From assembly GCA_008729055.1 (NCBI GenBank), contig SDUX01000167.1:1-17193 (forward strand): 17,193 bases of DNA. Direction: 5' to 3'. Under the pieces are notes generated by a model. It saw only the letters and a program-made list of their open reading frames with translations. It was not told the DNA's origin and made no database searches. A program made the position numbers and the translations under genes. The stretch comes from Pyropia haitanensis. Lineage: Eukaryota > Rhodophyta > Bangiophyceae > Bangiales > Bangiaceae. Each line of letters starts with the position of its first letter. Positions within the stretch are counted from its first letter, which is position 1. Positions 7,829 to 17,016 of this stretch are shown in pieces.

Positions 7829-8759
7829 ATGGCGACGGCTGCCGCCTCGTCCAGCGAGGCGCACCCCCCTTTGCCCTCTCCAAAGGCTGTTGTCCCCTCC
7901 CCTCCCCCCACCTCTCCCGTCCGCGTCTTTGGCGCCGGCTATGGCCGCACCGGCACCTCCTCCCTGCGGTCCGCGCTGGTCACCCTCCTCGGCGCGCCCG
8001 TCTACCACATGCACGACATTATGCTGCCCGACGAGCCGGCCCGGCTGGGCGACCTGGCGGTGTGGGAGGCGGCCGCCGCGGCGGGCGGCACCCCCCCCCC
8101 CCCCCCGACTGGCACGCGCTGCTCGACGCCCGCGGCTACGCCGGCGCCGTCGACTTCCCCGTCTGCCTCTACTGGCGGTCGCTCGCCGCGGCCTACCCGG
8201 CCGCCCGCTTTGTCCTCACCGTCCGCGAGGCGGACCCGTGGGCCGCCTCGTGGGCGGCGCTGATGGCGGGCACCGCCGCCCGCTCGCGGCGGTGGGGGTG
8301 GGCGCTCCCACGCCTCCGCCGCGGCGCCGCGTGGCTCGACGCGCTCCTCCTGGGGCCCGTCATGGGCGCCCCCGCCGCCCTCTCCGCCCACGGCGGGGCG
8401 GTCAATCCCGCCGCCGCCGCCGCGGCCATGGCCGCCCACAACGCGGCGGTCGTGGCGGGCCTGCCGGCGGAGCGGCTGCTCGTCTATGATATCCGTGACG
8501 GCTGGGCGCCGCTGGCGGCGTTCTTGGGCGTGCCCGCCCCGCCGCCGGGGGTGCCGTTTCCGTCAGAGAACGCGCGGGCGGCGGTCGCGGCGGGGTTTTG
8601 GCGCCGCGTCCGCCGGCACCTGGCGTGTGTGGCGCGCGTGTGGCTGCGCGACCGCCTGGGGGGGGGGGGGGACGCGGGGTGGTCGCGGCGCTCGCGGCGC
8701 TCGCCGCCGCCGCCGCCGCCGTTGCCGTCGCGGCGGCCGTAGCGGGGGGCCGCCAATAG
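7829..8759 (+). CDS. P-loop sulfotransferase family protein (Sulfotransfer_4 type), frameshifted in two homopolymers
   Basis: This is a likely PAPS-dependent sulfotransferase; the acceptor is unknown. The chosen ATG at 7829 has G at -3 and +4. About 30 Pro/Ser/Ala-rich residues precede VRVFGAGYGRTGTSSLRSAL (P-loop GAGYGRTGT at 7931-7957), which binds the 5'-phosphosulfate in this family, and then a YHMHDI segment. At the C16 run 8091-8106 the frame breaks. The matching continuation is one frame over: DWHALLDARGYAGAVDFPVC, YWRSLAAAYP, then LTVREADPWAASW (3'-phosphate site, Arg codon 8224-8226) and YDIRDGWAPLAAFLGVP (YDIRDGW at 8485-8505), all in the family's usual order and spacing. As read, this second frame stops at 8742 with an Arg/Pro-rich tail. 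A frame change in the G14 run 8658-8671 would instead give a 22-residue Ala/Val/Leu hydrophobic helix ending at the TAG 8757-8759, a plausible membrane anchor. Family assignment is firm; whether the breaks are errors or real is open. Confidence 0.75.
8091..8106. repeat. Homopolymer C16 at the sulfotransferase frame break
   Basis: Sixteen C inside the sulfotransferase reading frame. The family-matching frames on its two sides are joined if the run holds 14 or 17 C, so the tract as given is one short or two long. It encodes a Pro run between the VWEAAAAAGG segment and DWHALL. Confidence 0.85.
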
Positions 8760-10076
8760 AGCTGCGGGTGGAGGGGGCGGGGGAGGGGGCGTGGGAGGTT
8801 GGGTGGGGTGTGTTGGGCGCCTCTCCCGTCCACGACCGGCGGGGCGGCGTGGGGAGGCGCCTCCCACCCCCCCGCGCGTCTGCGTGCCGTGCTGACCCCC
8901 CCCCCCGAGGCCGCGGGCGCCGCGGCAGCGTGGGCGAGCCGCCCCGGTGGCGCGGCGCGGCGGCCTCCCCCCGCGCTCCTCCTCCTCCCCTCTCCTCCCC
9001 TCCCCCCCCCCCCCCCGCCCCGTGCGTGCCGTACGGGCTGTACGCGTCGCCGCCGTGGCGGCGACGACGGCGCTCAGCCGGCGGCGGCGCGGCCCGCCCG
9101 CGGCGCCCGCGATTGGCGGGGAGCCGACGCCGCGCCGCCGCGCCCCTCCCGCCACGCCCCCCGCCTGCGAGTGGGACGACCCGCGGCGGCGGCATTTCGG
9201 TGTGCGCCGGCCGCAGCGGCGGCGGCGGCGCCCAGCTGCCGCCGGTTGGTTGTGTGGGGGTCGTGGGGGGGGGGGGTGGGCGAATGGCGACAGGGGGGTG
9301 GGGGGGGGGGGGGAGGCGTCCGGTACGGGTCAGCCGCCCGCGCGGGCGCTGCCGGCGGCGGCGGCGGGGCGCGGGCGCGGCTCGGGCGACCGGCCCCCCC
9401 TCCCCCACGGGTGACCGTGTGGGGCCCCCGCGCGGGCGCCGACGGCGGCGCGGTGCCGCGGCGGCGGCGGTGCCATCGCGGATGGAGGCGCGTGCTTGGC
9501 GCGCCACGGCCGCGCCGATGGAACTCCACCCGCCCGTGATTGGCCAGATCACGCGGGTCTCGGGGGGCCGCCGCCGCCCCGCGCGGGTGTGTGCCCCAGC
9601 GGGGGGTGGGGGGATGCGGCGCGTCCGCCGCGCGCAGAGCGCTGCGGCGCCCGCGGTCGGGGCGCCGCGTCCCCCGCCCGCCTGGCCAAGACGCACGGCC
9701 ACGTGGAGTGACGGGTCGCCGCGGCAGACTACATTAGCGGCGGCGGCGGCGGGCGGCGGCGGCGGCGGCGGGCGGCGGCGGTGGGGAGCCACGCCGGGCA
9801 GACCAGGACCCACTGCCAGCGCTGCCAGCTGCCGCTGCTGTCCTCGTCGCTGCCCGTCTTGGTCCTTCCCCCCCGCCGCCTACGGCCGCTGCGCTCGCTG
9901 CCACCACCGCCCGTCTGCCCTCGCCCCGCCGGCCCGCAGTAGCCAGCCGCTCTGCTTTTGCCCCCGCCGCGCGCGGCCAGCGGCCACCGCCCTTTCCCCC
10001 CCCTCCACCCCATTCCACCGTTCCACGTCCCTGCCGGCCGTCGGCGCCCTTCCCCCCCCCCCCCCCCCCAAGCGGC
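8760..10076. promoter_or_regulatory. Intergenic region: sulfotransferase 3' flank and ABCC transporter upstream region
   Basis: About 1.3 kb without a gene I can support. It holds C or G runs (for example C15 at 9002-9016), two inverted CCAAT boxes (ATTGG at 9112-9116 and 9539-9543), a perfect palindrome TGGCGCGCCA at 9497-9506 preceded by T, a GGC repeat at about 9737-9782, and a pyrimidine-rich stretch from about 9985 that ends in C18 at 10052-10069, 7 bases before the ABCC start codon. CCAAT boxes and the E2F-like TTGGCGCGC motif are candidates only. Long frames on both strands read as low-complexity. Confidence 0.35.
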
Positions 10077-10567
10077 ATGGCGTTTGGGCTGCGCCGCGGC
10101 GGGCGGCCGCCGTCCCCCCCCCCCCCCCCCGCGACGCGGCGGCGGCGAATGGCGACGCGGCCGGCGGCGGGAGCAGCGACAGCTCCCCCTCCCCCGCCGG
10201 CGGCAGCAGCAGCTCCCTCGGCAAGGCGGCCGGCAAGGCGGCCGGCAAGGCACCCCCCCCCCCGCGCGCACCGTCGCCGCCGCGGCTGCCCCCGGTGCGG
10301 CGACGGCGTTGGGCGGTGGCGGCGGCGGCGGCGGCGACGGCGCGTCGTCGCGGCGGCCGAGCCCCGAGGTGTCGGCGGGGTGGGCCGCCCGCGTCTTGCA
10401 GCTGTGGATACTGCCGCTGATCGTGCGTGGCTGGCGGGCGCCGCTGACCGACGCGGACCTGTTTGAGCTCAACCGGGGGGAGCGCGCGGCGGTTGCGTCG
10501 GCCGCCCTGGCCGCCGCGTGGGACGCGTCGGCGCCGCGGCCGCCGCCGCCGCCGGACGGGCCGCCCG

Positions 10568-10606
<39 letters not shown>

Positions 10607-13600
10607 CGGCCGCCGCCGCGCGCGACGCGCGGGCCCTCCGCGGCCGCCTCGCGGCGGCCCTCTTTCGCGTGCACCGGCGCATCTTTCTCGCGACGGGGGT
10701 GCTCAAGTTTATCGACACCGCCCTGGGGCTGCTGCAGCCCATCATCCTCAACCTTCTGCTGCGCTTTATCGCGCGGCGCACGGCGGACCCGTCGCTGAGC
10801 TCGGGCGAGGGCGTCGGCCTGTCCGTCGCGTTCCTCGCCATCCTCGTGCTTAAGACCATCGTCGAGAACGTCTACTTCCTCAACGTCTTCCGCATGGCCA
10901 TCCGCGTGCGGTCGGGCCTGCAGTCCAACCTCTACCGCAAGGCGCTGACCATCTCCCCGGCGGCGCGGTCGGGCACCACCGTCGGCGAGATTGTCAACTA
11001 CATGCAGCTGGACGCGCAGCGGATTTCGGAGCTGGCGCAGTTTATCCACGCGACGTGGAGCTCGCCGGTGGCGGTCATCGTGTCGGTGGGGCTGCTGTAC
11101 CACTACATTGGGCCGTCGGCGTTTATCGGCGTGGGGGTGACGCTGGTGATGCTGCCGCTGCAGGGCAAGCTGATTGGCCTGCAGTCGGGCTTCCGCAAGT
11201 CCGTCGTGGTACGTTGGTCCCCTGGGTCAGGGCCGTCTTGCCCGTGCGTGTCTGCCGGTCCATGCCCTCTGTACCTTTGTTGTGGTGCGCACAGGCTGGG
11301 TTGTGAAACCCGTTTGTGGCCGTACGCTCACGCTTGCTCGTTTGTTCTGTCACTCACGTTGCTTGTTGACATTTCTCTCGTGTCAATTTTCTTCTTGTTG
11401 TTCTTGTCGCTGTCCCCATGTCGCCTTGCTCTGTTTTTCTGCTCTCAGGGCATCACCGACACCCGCGTCAAGCTGATGAGCGAAATTCTGCAGGGCATCA
11501 AGGCGGTCAAGTTTTACGCGTGGGAGCGGCCGTTTGTCTCCAGCGTCGTGGACGTTCGTGGCCGGGAGGTGTCGGGCTTTCGGCGGTTGGTCTTGGTCTC
11601 CTCGGGCTCGTTCGCCCTCATTTTGTTTGTCCCCGTGTTCACCAGCATCATCACCTTTGCGTTCTACCGGGGTGTGTTTGGCAACCCGCTTGTGGCGTCC
11701 AACGTCTTTACTGCTGTCGCCCTGCTGAACGCGCTGCGGTCGCCCATCATCGTCCTGCCCGCCGTGGTGACGGCCCTCATTGACGCTCGCGTCGGCATCA
11801 AGCGCTTGCAGGCCTTCTTTGGGCTGGAGGAGACATCCAACTACCACCGGGGGGGAGTCGCGGGCGACCACGCAACGGGGGAGGAGGCGGCCGCTGGCGC
11901 GGGTGAAGGCGACCGTGCGGGCCGCGGCCTGGTGGAGGTGGTTGACGGGACCTTTGCCTGGGGCACCCCCGCCTCACCTGCGGGAGCCGATGCCGCCACG
12001 GAGGGTGCTGTTGCGGACGGCGCGGGTGCGTTGCCTTCCGATGCGAAAGGCGAAGCCTCTGCAGTGGCGGCACCGGCCACAGCAGCGACGACCGGCACCG
12101 CGGCAACGGCGGTGGCTGTGCCGTCAGATGACGCGCCGGCAGAGTCCCCGGCGATGCCGGAAGCCGACGGCTCGGCCGAGGCGGCGCCGCCGGCGGCCTC
12201 GGTCGTCCTCCGGGACGTGTCGCTGCGGTGCGAGCCTGGCAAGCTGACGGCCGTCATTGGCCGCGTCGGTGCCGGCAAGTCCTCCCTCTTGCAAGCGATG
12301 CTCGGGGAGATGACCAAGCTGTCTGGCACCGTGCGTATGGTTGGCACGTGCGCGTACGTGGCACAGACGGCGTGGATTCTGAACGGCACCCTCCGGGAGA
12401 ACATCCTTTTTGGTACCCCCTACGACGCGGCGCGCTACAAGACGGCCGTGCACGCGGCGGCGCTGGCCGACGACTTGGCCGTCCTGCCGGCTGGCGACGC
12501 CACCGCGATTGGGGAGAAGGGCATCAACCTGTCGGGCGGACAAAAGCAGCGGGTGGCGCTCGCGCGCGCCATTTACGCCGACGCGGACGTGTTTCTTCTG
12601 GACGACCCGCTGAGCGCGCTGGACGCGCACGTGGGTGCCGAGGTGTTTCGGCGGTGCATGGGCCCCGGCGGCGTCCTTCGCAACCGCACGACGGTGCTGG
12701 TGACCAACCAGCTGCACGTCCTCCCCGAGGCGAGCTTGGTGGTCTTCCTCCAGGCGGGGCGCGTGAAGAACGTGGGGGGGTTCAAGCAGCTGATGCGCGA
12801 GGACGGTGACTTTCGAAAGCTGATGGAAGAGACGACGGGAGCCGCCAACGCTGCCAACACCAGCACCGGCAGCGGCGGGCGCTCCCGGTCGGTAGCGGCG
12901 TCCGCAGGGGGGGCCGTGACGGCGGCTGCCGCTGCGGCGGTGGCTGCCGCGTCGCGCGGCGGCAGCCGGTCGACCAGCCGGGCGGCCACTGCCGGTTCGC
13001 GCGGTGGGCGTCTGTCGGTCCAGGGTGGCAGCGCGACGGGGGTGGCCGCCGACGACGATGACGATGACCCCGCGGGTGGCACGACGCTGATGGTGGCCGA
13101 GGAGCGCCAGACGGGTAACGTGTTGGGCTCAGTGTACTTGCAGTACAGCCGTGCAGCGGGCGGGGTGGTGGTCTTTACGCTGGCGCTCGTCTTCTTCCTC
13201 CTCTCCACCGCGGTGCCCATCGTGACTACCTGGTGGTTGAGCTTTTGGACGGAGCAGGAGGCGCCAGGCGAGGACCCCCGGTCGCTCGGCTTTTACTTGG
13301 GCATCTACTTTGCGTTGGGCGTCGCGTACCCGGTGGTCACGTTTGCGTGCTCCGCCTGGTTCTACCTGTCGACGCTGCGGGCCAGCCGCAAGATGCACAA
13401 CGCCGCGCTTGCGAGCGTGATGCTCGCACCGCTCTCCTACTTTGACACCACCCCGCTGGGTCGCATCTTGGCGCGCTTCTCGAAGGACACTGATGGGGTC
13501 GACTCCCTCCTTCCCACTTCCATCTACACGGCGATGCTGACCTGCGGCAACCTGTTGAGCGCGATCGTCCAGATCGGGATTCTGTTTCCTGTGTTCCTGG

Positions 13601-15495
13601 CGGTAGCCGCGCCCGTGGCGGCGTGCTACGTTGCGCTCCAGCGCTTCTTCAACCGGACCTCCCTCGAGCTGAAGCGCCTGGACGCCATCAGCCGCTCGCC
13701 CATCTTTGCGCACTTCTCGGAGAGCCTCAGCGGCCTCATTACCATCCGTGCGTTTGGCCGCCGGACGGCGTTTGAGGGCGCGAGCTTGCGTGCGGTTGAC
13801 CAGAACACGCGCGCGTACTGGGCGTGGGTCGCGGGCAACCGCTGGTTCAGCCTCTCCCTCGAGCTGCTCGGCGCGCTGCTCGTCTTTTCGATTGCCATCT
13901 TTGCCGTCACGTTTGCAGACGAGCTGCCCTCGGCGGTGGGGCTTTCGCTGACGTCGGCGCTGCAGGTACGTGGGCGCAAGGGGGGGGCGGACGACCGAGG
14001 AGTGATGACTGGTGCCGCTGCGAGGGGGTCACTGGCGAGTCGCGGTCATCTTGGGTACCCCGTGTACGCTTGTGGGAAGCGGGTCAGCCCTGGCCGCTCG
14101 CTGTTTGTGTTTCATCCACTCACACTCCCATTACCTCTCTTCCCCTGTGTCCCTTGTCCAACCTCCTGCGCACTCGCCCCCTCTCCTTTCCTGCACTGCC
14201 TTGCTTTTCTCTTCTCCTTCCCTTCCCTCTCTCGATGTGACCCCCTCTCGCAGGTGACGGCCATCCTGGGCTTCACTGTCCGGTCTGTGACGGAGGTGGA
14301 GAGCAACTTTTCTTCCGTGGAGCGGCTCCTTTACTACGCCGACTCCATCCCACAAGAGGCGGCGTACGTGCCGCCAGGTACGCTGGGCGGCAGCGGCAGT
14401 GGCAGCGGCGGCAGTGGCGGCGCCAAGCGTGTGACCGCTGGGGACGCCGCGCTCGCGGCGCGGCTGGAGCGGTCCCTCGTGGCTCCCTTGCCCGGCCCGC
14501 CGGTCGTGGCGCCACCGCCCGACTGGCCCACCGCGGGGGCGGTAGAGTTCAAGAACGTGTCGCTGCGGTACCGGGAGGGCCTCGACCTGGTCCTCCGCGG
14601 CGTCAACCTGTCGGTCCCCGGCGGCGCCCGTGTTGGGGTGGTCGGCCGCACCGGCGCCGGCAAGTCGTCGTTGATGATTGCGCTGCTGCGGCTGGTGGAG
14701 GTGGCGGGCGGGGAGATCCTGGTGGATGGCGTGAACCTCGCGACGCTCGGCCTCGAGGCGGTGCGTAGCGGCGTGACGATCATCCCGCAGGATCCGGTGA
14801 TGTTTAGTGGGAGCCTCCGCTTCAACGTGGACCCGTTTGAGGAGCACTCGGACGCGGACATTTGGGCGGCGCTCGAGGCCGCCCACCTCAAGCCCTTTGT
14901 GTCGGACTTTGAGGGCGGCCTCCACGCACGCATCGCCGAGTATGGGGAGAACCTGTCGGCGGGCCAGCGGCAGCTGGTGTGCCTCGCGCGCGCGCTGCTG
15001 CGGCGGCCACGGTTGCTGCTGCTCGACGAGGCGTCGTCGAGCCTGGACGTGGAGTCGGACACGCTCCTGCAGGCGACGCTCCGCCGCGCGTTCCGCGACT
15101 GCACGGTGTTGACGATCGCGCACCGGCTGTCGACGATCGCCGACTATGACAGCATTGTCGTCATGGACGCGGGGGCGGTGGCGGACCACGACGCCCCAGA
15201 GGTGCTCCTCCGCCGCCCCGACAGCCTGCTGTACAAGCTGGTCGAGGCGATGGGCCCGCGGGGGGCCGCCTCCTTCCGGGAGCTCGTCCGGCTCGGCCGC
15301 GCGGGGCGCGACGCGGGCGACCCAGGGGCGAGCCTCGAGACGTTCCTCGAGCTGCAGCAGCGCCTCGCGGCCGAGGCCGAGGAGGCGGACGCGGCGGCCG
15401 CCGCGCCGCCGGCCGACGCCGCGACGGTGGCGGCGGCCGCCGCCGTTGTTGACCCGCCGCCGACCGATGGGGCAGCGTCTGGTGGGGAGGCTTGA
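10077..15495 (+). CDS. ABCC (MRP)-type full ABC transporter, three exons
   Basis: ATP-driven membrane exporter of the ABCC family, whose members carry organic anions and glutathione, glucuronate or sulfate conjugates; this one's cargo and membrane are unknown. Exons are 10077-11208, 11449-13965 and 14254-15495, about 1,630 codons. Order: Ala/Ser/Pro-rich N-terminus; lasso motif (ILPLIVRGWRAPLTDADLFE, about 10410-10470); TMD1 about 10680-11830, with the classic MRP segment KLMSEILQGIKAVKFYAWE; NBD1 (Walker A GRVGAGKS 12259-12282, LSGGQKQR 12529-12552, Walker B VFLLDD 12589-12606); Ser/Arg linker; TMD2 about 13160-14330; NBD2 (Walker A GRTGAGKS 14644-14667, LSAGQRQ 14953-14973, Walker B LLLLDE, H-loop His 15121-15123). 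NBD1 has Asp after Walker B and Asn at the H-loop (VTNQLH), while NBD2 has Glu and His: the usual ABCC asymmetry, with one competent site. There is no TMD0. The start is the weak point: the frame holding the lasso has no ATG, so I took ATG 10077 (Kozak-like), which needs frame changes at the C17 run 10114-10130 and the C11 run 10253-10263. Confidence 0.93.
10114..10130. repeat. Homopolymer C17 in the ABCC N-terminal coding region
   Basis: Seventeen C after the codons for MAFGLRRGGRPPS. Downstream the protein-like frame (DAAAANGDAAGGGSSDSSP, then three GKA units) is not the frame of the ATG, so the run length as given breaks the frame. A second, shorter run of eleven C at 10253-10263 shifts it again into the frame of the rest of the transporter. 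Confidence 0.7.
10569..10604. repeat. GGC repeat encoding poly-Ala in the ABCC protein
   Basis: A near-pure (GGC)n run that, in the transporter frame, encodes about a dozen alanines between the lasso region and the first transmembrane helix of TMD1. This position is a cytosolic connector in ABCC proteins and tolerates length change. Confidence 0.6.
11209..11448 (+). other. Intron 1 of the ABCC gene (phase 0, 240 nt)
   Basis: The donor is GTG|GTACGT and the acceptor CTCTCAG|GGC. Removing it joins SGFRKSVV to GITDTRVKLMSEIL, which matches the unbroken ABCC pattern; the intervening sequence would add 80 residues unlike any transporter. The 3' half is T-rich, as expected before an acceptor. It is 240 nt, divisible by three, with no in-frame stop. 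Confidence 0.85.
11962..12190 (+). other. Insertion inside NBD1 between the A-loop and Walker A
   Basis: The A-loop Trp (codon 11959-11961, in TFAWG) is normally about 31 residues before the Walker A Lys, as in human MRP1 (W653 and K684). Here the distance is 106 residues. The extra 75 or so are Ala, Thr, Pro, Glu and Asp with no repeats or predicted fold, and sit in the turn before VVLRDVSLRC. This is coding sequence and not an intron: no GT-AG pair in phase is evident. Confidence 0.65.
13966..14253 (+). other. Intron 2 of the ABCC gene (phase 0, 288 nt)
   Basis: The donor is CTGCAG|GTACGT and the acceptor CTCGCAG|GTG. Removing it joins LSLTSALQ to VTAILGFTVRSVTEVESNF, the normal ABCC TMD2 sequence. 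The 3' third is strongly pyrimidine-rich. Like intron 1 it starts with GTACGT, is in phase 0, has a length divisible by three and lacks an in-frame stop. Confidence 0.88.
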
Positions 15496-15710
15496 TGTAC
15501 AGCCGTCGTGGTGGTGGGCGTGACTGGTGCGCCTTTTTTCTCATCACGCGTTGACTGCTTGCCTACGCCTGTCTCGACTATTTTTTTTCTGTGGTTCCCG
15601 GCTTCCCAATGTCGCTACGACTTACGCATGACTACCAGTCTGTTTTTTCTTTTCGTATTTTTTCTTTTCTCGGCTCTTTTGCGGCACTACAGCCCCGGTT
15701 GTCTTTGATG
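15496..15710 (+). other. T-rich 3' flank of the ABCC gene
   Basis: Directly after the stop the composition changes to T-rich, with runs such as TTTTTTTT near 15580 and TTTTCTTTTC near 15645-15675. This is much lower in GC than any coding part and resembles the T-rich DNA near the ends of the other genes here, so it probably holds the 3' UTR and processing signals. I see no AATAAA. Confidence 0.5.
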
Positions 15711-17016
15711 CCCGGCACACCCGGCATGCGCCGTCTGCCACCCCTACCTCTCCGTGCGCCGTGCGACCTCGCCCGTCGACGCCGCCGCGGCGCGGCGCAG
15801 TCGCAGCCAACCGCGGCGGGCGCCACGCGTGCGCGGCGCACACACCCGCGGGTTCCGCCCCGCGCGCCCGCTGCGGCAGGCCCGCCGTTGCTGCCACCAA
15901 CGGCCAAGTCGCACCGGCAGCCCCCGTCGGCGCACCACACGGCGGCCGCCCCTCGCCGCCGCCGCCGCCCGCCGCGGCGGCGGGAGCGGGGCGCCGCCGC
16001 GCCGGCCACGCCGTGCGCCTCGCGCGCGCGGCGCCACCGCGCGCCTGCGGGCGTCACGGCGGCGGCGGGCATCGACGGGGTGTGGCGCCGCGGCGGCGGG
16101 CGCCGTTGCCGCGGCGGGTCAGTCCACGCCCAGTGGCAAGCACGCCGCGTCGGCGGGCGGAAAGCGGGAGCACCGCGGGCGCGGGGGGTCGCGGCAGCCG
16201 CGGGACCCGTCGCTCAGGGGTTGGGGGGACGCGCGCATCAGCGGGGGCGGCGGCGGCACGCCCGCCGCGGCGGCGCGTGCTGCGCCGCGTGCCGGGACGC
16301 AGGCGCTGGTCCCGGCCGTCGCGGCGGCTGCGGCGCGGCGCGTCCCCCCCTCTGCGGCGGCGTCCACCCTCCGTCCACCCCACACCGCCTACGTGGGCGC
16401 GGCGGTTGCATGCCGCCCCCGCAGGCCCGCTCCCGCCGCGGCTCCCGACCACGCGCCGTCGTCCCAGGCGGTGGCGGCGGGCGCCCCAGCCGCCCCGCCC
16501 GCGACGCGGGCAGCGTCGCGGGCAGCGTCGCGCGGGGTGGGGTTGGCGGGACGGGCAGCGTCGGCAGCGGCGGCAGCGGCGGCGGTCGGCGGTGGCGGGG
16601 CGGGTGCACGCGCCGGCCGCGCTCGGGGTGCGGCTGGCGGCGCGACGCGCGGGCCCCGGCGGGTGGGCGGCGGGGCGGCCGTCACCGCCCCGAGCGCGCT
16701 GCCGCGGGGGCGGCGGGCGATCCCGCCGCGCGCGCGTGCCGCGCGCGCGTGCCGCGGTTGGGCGCCAGCCCCCGTGACGCGGGTGGCAGGGGCAGGGCGC
16801 GGCCGGCCGCGCGCGTGCGCTCGGCGCCGGCTGCGGCGCCGCACGGGGTCCGTGCTCCCCTTTGTGTTGGCCGCCGTCCGTACCCGGTGTGGATGGGGGT
16901 CCGCGGCGGCGTGGACGTTGGGCACTGGCGCGCTGGTGCCGCCGCTGGGCACGGCGGCGGGCGCTCGTGGCGCCGCGCCGTCGCGCGTGTGCCACGGGGC
17001 GGGCGGGGACGGGCGG
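15711..17016. other. GC-rich region without a confident gene
   Basis: All frames are open over long distances and none shows a known domain. The + strand frame with codons starting at 15709 has no stop to the end of the window and reads somewhat more protein-like than the others after about 16100, but it has no ATG before 17017. Short tandem repeats occur: a 12-bp unit twice at 16505-16528 and a 13-bp unit (GCGCGCGCGTGCC) twice at 16728-16753. Confidence 0.4.

Noticed and set aside
5089..7911. A single 940-codon minus-strand protein starting at 7911
   Set aside because: The upstream two thirds are Pro/Arg-rich text typical of the wrong strand of GC-rich repeats, and its start lies antisense to the sulfotransferase coding region. 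Only the last few hundred codons look coding.
8563..9813. A 416-codon minus-strand protein between the sulfotransferase and ABCC genes
   Set aside because: It overlaps the sulfotransferase 3' end, is Pro/Arg/Ala-rich throughout and contains no recognisable motif.
9958..10076. Extension of the ABCC protein upstream to 9958
   Set aside because: The frame opens with TTG, not ATG, and reads as Pro-rich noise; ATG 10077 has a better context.
11209..11448. The 80 residues as a real extra hydrophobic segment of TMD1
   Set aside because: Clean GT-AG borders, a T-rich 3' end and an unbroken ABCC match after removal all point to an intron.
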